From NCBI GenBank assembly GCA_002633005.1, contig NMRA01000314.1:346898-406897 (forward strand): a stretch of DNA of 60,000 bases, written 5' to 3'. Position 1 is the stretch's first letter, and each line of letters starts with the position of its first letter. The notes beneath the pieces are model-generated. The model ran no database searches, was not told where the DNA came from, and was given only the letters and a program-made list of their open reading frames with translations. The stretch is from Phoronis australis (lineage: Eukaryota; Phoronida; Phoronidae). Shown here one piece after another: positions 51,316-60,000 of this stretch. The position numbers and the translations under genes are program-made.

Positions 51316-54108
51316 TATGTTGGTAGTATCAATGAACTATATACCTGTCATAATAATAAATAATAATAAGTAAACATATATCCAAAACAGCAACATAAGC
51401 ACAGTCATATTACGTTATGAAATTGCAATGTTTTGATACTTTAACCTTGAGGATACAAAAAGAACAGAACAGCCGTGGAAGACAACAGACAAAGCCTAGT
51501 TTCAAAGCAAAGCACCAGCCTTTCAACGAATTACTTTCAATGGAGATACCAGAGAGGAAATTGTTTCATTGCAGGTCTATGTTTTAATTATTTACAACTT
51601 CTCACCTGCTAACGAGATATTGATCTACCTGTCTGACTTCATTGAACACAGTGATGTAATCGTTAGCACATAACTGCAACAGATTTTCTCACATTAATTC
51701 ACCAAGACAAAATCCGATTATTGCCCAATAAACATTGCACACCTACCAAATTGAAGCAATCCCATATGATACGCCTTAGGATGATTTACTACCGTGTTTG
51801 ACTGGGTTAAGACTCATCTTCAGGTAACCTGACTTTACAATTTTTAAACAGGGCCATGTCCAGTACGGTAAAACCTCACTATTTTCGAGCAAAAATCGTT
51901 GATGCAATTGATTCCCATTTCATTTCCACGGTTCCTCACACTTTTTGTGAATGCCTACAATTTCTCAAAACAAAGTCCGATGGTGTTAATAATACAAAAT
52001 TAAAATAATAAAGTTAGTGGTGCTTAACTTACCTTCTACAAAAACAAAATTTCCCTCGTCTTCCGTTGTCTTCTAAATTGGTGAAATTTTATGATAATAG
52101 CCATCTCCTTCTTTACAGTGAGGGGCTAGTTCAGTTTAAAAAGTCTGCTTTTCAATGGTCAACTGCATGCACCTATTAATTCTTAGAGTTTATCAAAAAA
52201 ACAGTGTTCATTACATTAACCTGGTTATAACCATGGAAACATTACCCAGCTGCCAATATACAGTAATTCACTTATTTTGTACAAATTGTTCCTCAGTTAA
52301 ATTAGTGGTGATATAAGGACTACCTCAAAACAACAGACAAGTTCATTATTGCTTGTGACCCTGTTCTACAAGTTGGCTTGTCACGGCGGCGGTTCGTTTT
52401 ATTGCATGAACAGTCTTAACTAATAACTAGCTGTCATTTCCTAGCAAACCCAGAAATCACTTCTCTAAGAGAGGAACAAGTTGAGATCATTAACGAGACA
52501 AGTTCACTTTTTGGATAGAATGAGGGTTAGCCATTTAAATAGACTGAAATTTATTTAATCGTTCTCTTTGATGAGAAATTTTACAAAATAAATAGATCAT
52601 GTCCACCACCACAGTGTGTGCTCAGTTGATCAAGACTGACTACTATCTCACACAATTCACGTGATACCATTTAAGGCGACACACTATAATGCAAGTATTG
52701 TCAAATGAGTAGCATAGTATCGTACATGAATGTAAAGTCCAACTTTGCCACTTCAACCATCAATTCAAGACTAAAATTTTTACCAAAACCTAGACAAGTG
52801 TTGGTGACCAACACAAGACATGACAACACCATACATCGTATTGTGAGATGATGTTGTCACCATTAATCAGTTTCAAAGGAAATCAACGATAACAGTGATA
52901 TTGGAAACTAATACTGTAGAACCAACAGCCATAAACCGTAACTTCTACAAGATTAACTTCTTGTTTAAATGAAAGCATTTCTGTTGCTATACAGTTGTAC
53001 AGCATAGTTCTCTGCAGTATTTAACACACCCCTCTACACCAACACAATGTATATGTTGCTTTAGTAGTAATTGTGAAATATCAAATCATTACTGGCCAAC
53101 ATTCATATTGCCACGACTGTCACTAAGTTTTATTATTTTCAAACATGCACATTGCGTATGCCACAATAGCTTCTAGACTTTCGTAGCGAGAATTTACAAG
53201 TGACAACAATAGTTAATGTTCTTTCCCTTTCTAGCCACATCAATACTGAAGATGACTCCCACACACATCACAAGGCTAGAGTCATTATTACAGTAAAATA
53301 TTAAAATTAAGGGTTTTTTTCATTTTTCAAGATCCACCAACATCGTTGTAAAAGCCAACATTTTTTAAAACTATTTTCTGATGGTTGCTATGATACAGAA
53401 CCAGAAAGCATTATTTTGATGTTACATTCTTTTTATAGGAAAATGAAGAAATAAAATTTTTCTTGTCTGTCATACTGTGCCCTAAAATAATGAGACTATC
53501 ACAAGATAAAGTAGATCACCAACATACCTGGCTATGAACGGCAATCCAGTCACAAAATGCACCATGAAGTGCACGACAACATGAAGGTACAGGAACAAAT
53601 AGGCAATACTCAACCAGCAGCGAAAGTTTGATCAACTGTGAAAACTGGTGTAGAAGTGTCTGAAGATTACAACTAACTTATCATAAGCAATGTCTGCCCT
53701 ATGATAATGTAAGGAGTTCTGGTGGGTTACTGCCAATGGGAGACTGACTATCAAGTACTAACAAAGTGACTGACCACATCAGACCCACACTAGTTGCCTA
53801 ACAAGGCAGCAATTAAACTTTTGTTTAAAATACATCATACATAATCACATGCACTGTAAAAGGGTCTTTAACTGTGTCAAAACGTTTCCCCAAGTCACCC
53901 GCCACAATAGTACCTCCTTGAACAGCCAGATGGCGCCATGAGTCACCTGTCAAATATGAGCTGCCTCCACTGTGTTTTGAAAGTCTCCTGTAGAGGCGAG
54001 TGGTGACCAAAAGCTTATATCGGTAGATGATTAGGACTGAGATGATTAACAGTACATATGGATGTTTAGGACTGAAGTGATCAACAAAGCATGAACAGAT
54101 CTACAATG

Positions 54109-55984
54109 TTTAGGGCTGGGGTGATAAACATTCTATAACATTGACCAACAGTGTTTGTTTCCCATAAACTTAACATCAACTATAGACTTCCCTGTCACTC
54201 AGAATTCGGAACATTCAATCCTTCAACATTGTGAGAGCACAGAAGAGTCTTTCACAGGACCTCGTTTCTTTAAATTATGGTGTGCAAGGCAGGATAGAGT
54301 TGACAAGGGACCGAATGCAAATTCTTTGACTCTTGGACACTCTAAGACATTGGTCATGTTTGTGTAAACCATTTGAATATCCCACAATGCAACAGTGACA
54401 ATTTGACAGCATGTTGGTCACAAAGAAGTTATAAAAATGCTGTAAACTATTCCACTGTATTAAATTCATGATGATGAAGGCTGCCTACCAACTACACCAT
54501 CGCCATCTAGCGACAAGACGTATTATATCATGTTGCTGGAAACTATCTACCAGAGTACAACCTCAGACAAGCAATTTACAAAAAAATGAGTTTTAAACTC
54601 AGCATAAAGGCCACACTGCATAGATCATGGCAAATTTAGGACCTGTGTCATGAAAACTGACTTAAGACTCAAGACAAAAATGTGGTCTTACATTCCACAT
54701 TATTATTTCTAAAAAATACTTAAAACTGACTTTAGCAAACGAACACGTTATATGAAAATATACGCATAATTGTAACTTATTAAGAAAATCTCTACAAATT
54801 ATTTCCAGGCTATTATGCGTTCATGGTTACAAGACAAAGCCCTTACCTTGGCAATTTTGAAGAGAGAGCGTATGACCAAATTTATGTCTCAAGTTAATAT
54901 TCATAAAACATACCCCAGGTTACAGCCTGTGCTAAATTAATCTAACAACACCATAACACTAGGAACTGATCATAAAAAGTGCTAAATAGTGTAAACACAA
55001 ACAGTGTCAGATCCACACTTTTACTATTGACTATAGAGTGTCTAATAGATGTACATCTGATCAATGACAAGTTGCCCGTAGTAAAACTGACACGATCATT
55101 CTCCGAGTATTACGGACAAAAATAATTAACAAGATTGCTATTTTTCATTTTCGAAAACTGATTACTTTACTAGAAATAATGGAAAACTCATGACATCTAC
55201 AATGTTCAAACCATGCACGTGACGGATTAAAAATTTCTTAATCTTTACTTTTGTGGAGAAAATTGACAAAATAGAGTTGTGATCTGAGAAACTGAATAAT
55301 TAACATAAATAGTTGATCGTTTGATTACACTTTTTGCCAATATCCACTTAACAACACCTGCATGCATGTTTCCACGGTTTCTACATGTTATCAATTGAGC
55401 TCTGCAGTTCCTCTTTACTGTATATCTAATTCAGCAACTTTTTCATAATACAATGTTCATATTGCCAATAAAATTCAATGACCTGTGCCCCACATAATGC
55501 TTTGCTACGCAATATCGCGAGTGCATTCTTAAGTCACCCACCGGATCCAAGACTAAGACTGAAGAATAAGAGTGAACACCAACTACAACAATAGGATGGG
55601 ATTAATCACAGTGACCTTTCCTTGTATAAGATTAGGAGGGACAGATGAAACACTTGCCTTTGTTTATCTGGCCAGCTCAGAGGGGGAAATGAGTTAAAAC
55701 AGAGAACTTATCTCCTGTGTTTTAAGTGAGGTCACAACTGTTGTGTACATACATTCAGGTCAGTGGGTTTTTTGATAAAATCATAAAAAATTGGCTAAAT
55801 GTTTATATTATTTACAGAGGAAACTGTTATGCAGTCATTGGGTTGAAGACAATAAATCTTCAAACCTTAGGTGATTAAAAATGGCTTCAAAAATGAAGTG
55901 AAAAGAATCTTTCTAGCCTACTGCAAAAAATAGGTTCTGCAAGATATCATCATTTCGATAGTCATATATTCATGTATTCAGCAA
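54109..55984. repeat. left copy of duplication at N 55985
   Basis: About 1.88 kb colinear with 55986-57865, with SNPs and small indels (for example a 12-13 bp insertion near 57152 and a 6-bp difference near 55428). No exon inside. Confidence 0.94.
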
Positions 55985-55985
55985 N

Positions 55986-57865
55986 TTTAGGGCTGGGGTG
56001 ATTAACATTCTATAACATTGACCAACAGTGTTTGTTTCCCATAAACTTAACATCAACTATAGACTTCCCTGTCACTCAGAATTCGGAACATTCAATCCTT
56101 CAACATTGTGAGAGCACAGAAGAGTCTTTCACAAGACCTCGTTTCTTTAAATTATGGTGTGCAAGGCAGCACAGAGTTGACAAGGGACCGAATGCAAATT
56201 CTTTGATTCTTGGACACTCTAAGACATTGGTCATGTTTGTGTAAACCATTTGAATATCCCACAATGCAACAGTGACAATTTGACAGCATGTTGGTCACAT
56301 CGAAGTTATAAAAATGCTGTAAACTATTCCACTGTATTAAATTCATGATGACGAAGGCTGCCTACCAACTACACCATCGCCATCTAGCGACAAGACGCAT
56401 TTCATCATGTTGCCGGAAGCTGTCTACCAGAGTACAACCTCAGACAAGCAATTTACAAAAAAATGAGTTTTAAACTCAGCATAAAGGCCACACTACATAG
56501 TTCATAGCAAATTTAGGATCTGTTTCATGAAAACTGACTTAAGACTCAAGACAAAAACGTGGTCTTATATTCCACATTATTATTTCTAAAAAATACTTAA
56601 AACTGACTTTAGCAAAGGAATACATTACCTGAAAATATACGCATAATTGTTACTTATTAAGAAAATTTCTACAAATTATTTCCAGGCTATTACGCGGTCA
56701 TGGCTACAAGACTAAGCCTTTACTTGGCAATTTTGAAAAGGGAGTGTATGACCAAATTTATATCTCAAGTTAATATTCATAAAACATACCCCAGGTTACA
56801 GCCTGTGCTAAATTAATCTAACAACACCATAACACTAGGAACTGATCATAAAAAGTGATAAATACTGTAAACACAAACAGTGTCAGATCCACACTTTTAC
56901 TATTGACTACAGATTGTCTAATAGATGTACATCTGATCAATGACATGTTGCCTGTAGTAAAACTGACACGATCATTCTCCGAGTATTACGGACAAAAATA
57001 ATTATCAAGATTGCTATTTTTAATTTTCAAAAACTGATTACTTTACTAAAAATAACGGAAAACTCATGACATCTACAACGTTCAAACCATGCACGTGACG
57101 GATTAAAAATTTCTTAATCTTTACTTTTGTGGAGAAAATTGACAAAATAGAATTTCAGGCCACATTGTGATCTGAGAAACTGAATAATTAACATAAATAG
57201 TTGATTGTTTGATTACACTTTTTGCCAATATCCACTTAACAACACCTGCATGCATGTTTCCACGGTTTCTACATGTTATCAATTGAGCTCTGCAGTTCCT
57301 CTTTACTATATATCAGCAACTTTTTCACAATACAATGTTCATATTGCCAATAAAATTCAATGACCTGTGCCCCACATAATGCTTTGCTACGCAATATCGC
57401 GAGTGCATTCTTAAGTCACCCACCGGATCCAAGACTACGACTGAAGAATAAGAGTGAACACCAACTATAACAATGGGATGGGATTAATCACAGTGACCTT
57501 TCCTTGTATAAGATTAGGAGGGACAGATGAAACACTTGCCTTTGTTTATCTGGCCAGCTCAGAGGGGGAAATGAGTTAAAACAGAGAACTTATCTCCTGT
57601 GTTTTAAGTGAGGTCACAACTGTTGTGTACATACATTCAGGTCAGTGGGTTTTTTGATAAAATCATAAAAAATTGGCTAAATGTTTATATTATTTACAGA
57701 GGAAACTGTTATGCAGTCATTGGGTTGAAGACAATAAATCTTCAAACCTTAGGTGATTAAAAATGGCTTCAAAAATGAAGTGAAAAGAATCTTTCTAGCC
57801 TACTGCAAAAAATAGGTTCTGCAAGATATCATCATTTCGATAGTCATATATTCATGTATTCAAAA
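55986..57865. repeat. right copy of duplication at N 55985
   Basis: Partner of 54109-55984, beginning right after the N. Confidence 0.94.
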
Positions 57866-59804
57866 ATCTGACTTTCCATGGAAGAAACTAACCTTTGATT
57901 TGAGCCACTCACCGCTATAAAACTGGTCTTAACCTCTTAGTTATTCATATGAGAAGTGATCATCATTCAAGACCACGCTTGAGGAGCAAAGACACACCGT
58001 GACAAGAAAAGTTGTCTAAAGCCAAGAGTCAACTCCTTCCAAGTCCAGAAATCAAATGAGAAGTTAAATTGACGATTCTTTTCTTTTATAAAACACCTTA
58101 GAATAAGGAAACAAGGAACTTTCTACCTTGTTTTATTCTTATATCTTTTCTTCACCACACATATTTTGGAGAGATAAATGCGTGCAGAGTTCACACATTT
58201 ATCATGAAGCCCACTGGAAACATCAAATGTTCAATGCAAACAGGTCCAAGTAGAAAATAAACTGGTCATGCCCACAAGCATCCAGTCTTGGAATCTTGCT
58301 CATGTGTATAACAACTATGTATCTTCATACAGATACCAATGGTAATGTAGCAATAGTATTACCTAAAGTTCCCTACCATCATCAACATGTTGGAGAAGTC
58401 TCTCCAACATCGTCGCTACTGGTGGAGGTGGTAACATATTGACCGCTTACAAGAAAACAAACACCATCAACAGACAAGACAAACAAGATGGCGCTGAGGG
58501 CAATGGACAGTTGCCAATTTGATGCGACTGAAGCACCTACTCAACCAGTAATTCAGTTTGGAAATATGCATATTACTAGCACCAACCCGAGGGCATGCGA
58601 GCAGAGGAAGGATTCCCTTTACTGGCGTTTTGTTTGAAGATAGGCTCAACTGAACTGAGCAATAATTTCAAAACACGCAGTAAGTTGAATGGGAGCTAGA
58701 AATTCACCAGGTGTCGCTTGCAACTTAACTGTCCACCAACATAAATGCTTGCCTCGAAGTACTCCAATGGTACCCCTCGTCTAAAACAGCTCCCATGCGA
58801 AGAATTAACGACTATACTGACAAGCATTATTTTAAAACCAAGACCACAATGGTGATGACATAATTTCATTAAGGCTTGGATGTCGTTTGCGTACTTGCTG
58901 TATTGTACCTGACCCAATTCAGTCTGGGGTAATCTCCCATTGGAAGGGTTAGCAAGGATGTGTTTGATCCTTCATCGTCATACATATCACATTTGATATT
59001 CTGATGCCCAGTAAGGTATTGGTTCCAGTGAATGAGTGTAGTTACAGTTGCGAATCATGCTTTGTAAAGAAGTGTGAAGCAGGCACCTTATGGTCATATT
59101 TCTGTCAAAAGGAACTAGAAAACACATGCAAAACTTGGTGCTAATTTGGTGTGACAAGTTTAGCCTGCTCACTAACTGCCTATCCAGGAAAATGTCTACA
59201 TCTAAGACCAGGGATACCTTTAAGAGTGTGCTCCATATCCTTGGAGAATGAAAATTGCGCTTAGAAATCCCATATCTTTGTAAAAGCACAAAATGCACTG
59301 TATTCAGATTCTAACAATTTTTCGACAATGTCTCAAGCACACCATGCCTTTGGGAATCTAAACATTATTACAGAGTGACCGAGACGAATTCAAACTGTGT
59401 CCTATCCTGGATCGCCATCATCGTTTTCACTACTGCCGTATCTACACTGTGAATGACGCTGCAAATTATTGCGACAAGATGCCCAGTAAATCTTTGTTTT
59501 GTAAAAAATGAAATACAGTTTAATAGCCATAAGATTAATCACTGGTAAAAATGCTCTAAGATATCAAAATCACACCTGAAAAATGGTGCCCAAATGTCGA
59601 ATCAGAAAAGGGCAGAAGAGATTAACTGCACTTTGTCTAGTAGTCGTGTAGATTGACCCATAGATTTTGGTCCCCTATCAGTCAGCTGACCTTTAGGTGC
59701 AGTTTTCCAAAAATGATTCTTGTAAAAAAGCAAATAACAAATCCAGATTGTCATATTACTCATAGAGGGAGCTACTTTCTGCAAGAAGATGAGCGAACAG
59801 CATA

Positions 59805-59900
59805 TGTTGTTCAATTTATAGGAAATACAATACGCCCTCTGGTGGACAACAATGCTGTTTAATGTATAGGAAATACAATACACCCTCTAGTGGACAACAA
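59805..59900. repeat. 48-bp tandem duplication
   Basis: ATAGGAAATACAATAC(G/A)CCC followed by TCT(G/A)GTGGACAACAA, two copies. Confidence 0.95.
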
Positions 59901-60000
59901 TATAACTATATTGCAAAAACATCAAAAAGAACAAAAACAACAAAGAACAGCTCGATGATCATTGACCATCCCAGGAGATGACTGCTTATGGACATTAATA

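Larger units (their letters stand above)
49885..60000. other. upstream intron region, no confident exon
   Basis: The preceding Trio exon (spectrin, ending near EEVAQ in vertebrates) is expected on the minus strand but was not identified with confidence. A weak 45-nt candidate is given as a finding. Repeats, one haplotype duplication and AT-rich sequence fill the region. Confidence 0.65.

Noticed and set aside
53825-54010. Minus-strand open frame of 61 codons
   Set aside because: No recognised similarity, and it does not continue Trio in phase.

Overview
The window is metazoan nuclear DNA: AT-rich, intron-rich and full of short repeats. It carries one recognisable gene, read right to left on the minus strand. 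Twenty-one coding exons between 49884 and 11824 join with matching phases and consensus GT/AG ends into an open frame of 3096 nt (1032 codons, no stop). The product is the middle of a Trio/Kalirin-family Rho guanine-nucleotide exchange factor: the C-terminal part of the spectrin-repeat array (about residues 1-625 of the in-window product), the first DH (RhoGEF) domain (about 648-845), its PH domain (about 846-960) and a Ser/Thr-rich linker that in the family leads to the first SH3 domain. Both ends are missing. The SEC14/first spectrin exons should lie beyond 60000, and the SH3, second DH-PH, Ig and kinase exons below 11824 or outside the window.

The organism is probably an invertebrate deuterostome, with a cephalochordate (amphioxus) the best guess. 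The reasons are strong similarity to vertebrate TRIO/KALRN, very high heterozygosity (below), and minisatellites anchored on 5' splice sites that contain copies of exon ends. To my recollection this last type was described in amphioxus as 'mirage' minisatellites. The species call is inference; another marine invertebrate is possible.

Layout. 1-11823 is downstream intron with an inverted-repeat element near 1.35-1.77 kb, a foldback element near 7.2-7.65 kb and a 32.6-copy 25-bp minisatellite (10371-11184). 11824-17681 holds linker and PH exons, with a MITE-like element (12281-12432), a retroelement-like tail (about 12858-13260) and nested inverted repeats around a tRNA-derived SINE head (16.06-16.58 kb). 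19707-23983 holds the DH exons, a degenerate array of about 145-bp units (20.15-21.4 kb) and a 44-bp array (22.94-23.21 kb). 24922-39310 and 48507-49884 hold spectrin exons. Several of their introns begin with tandem repeats that abut or copy the exon end and splice donor. The 9.2-kb intron 39311-48506 contains a 1.24-kb element with near-perfect terminal inverted repeats. 49885-60000 shows no confident exon.

Four head-to-tail duplications (26536-27758, 29167-32110, 39951-40759, 54109-about 57865) each meet exactly at an N or N-run. Paired copies differ by scattered SNPs and indels, and every exonic difference I could check is synonymous. They look like two haplotypes placed in series at contig joins. 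Literal annotation would wrongly duplicate one Trio exon and add fragments of two others.
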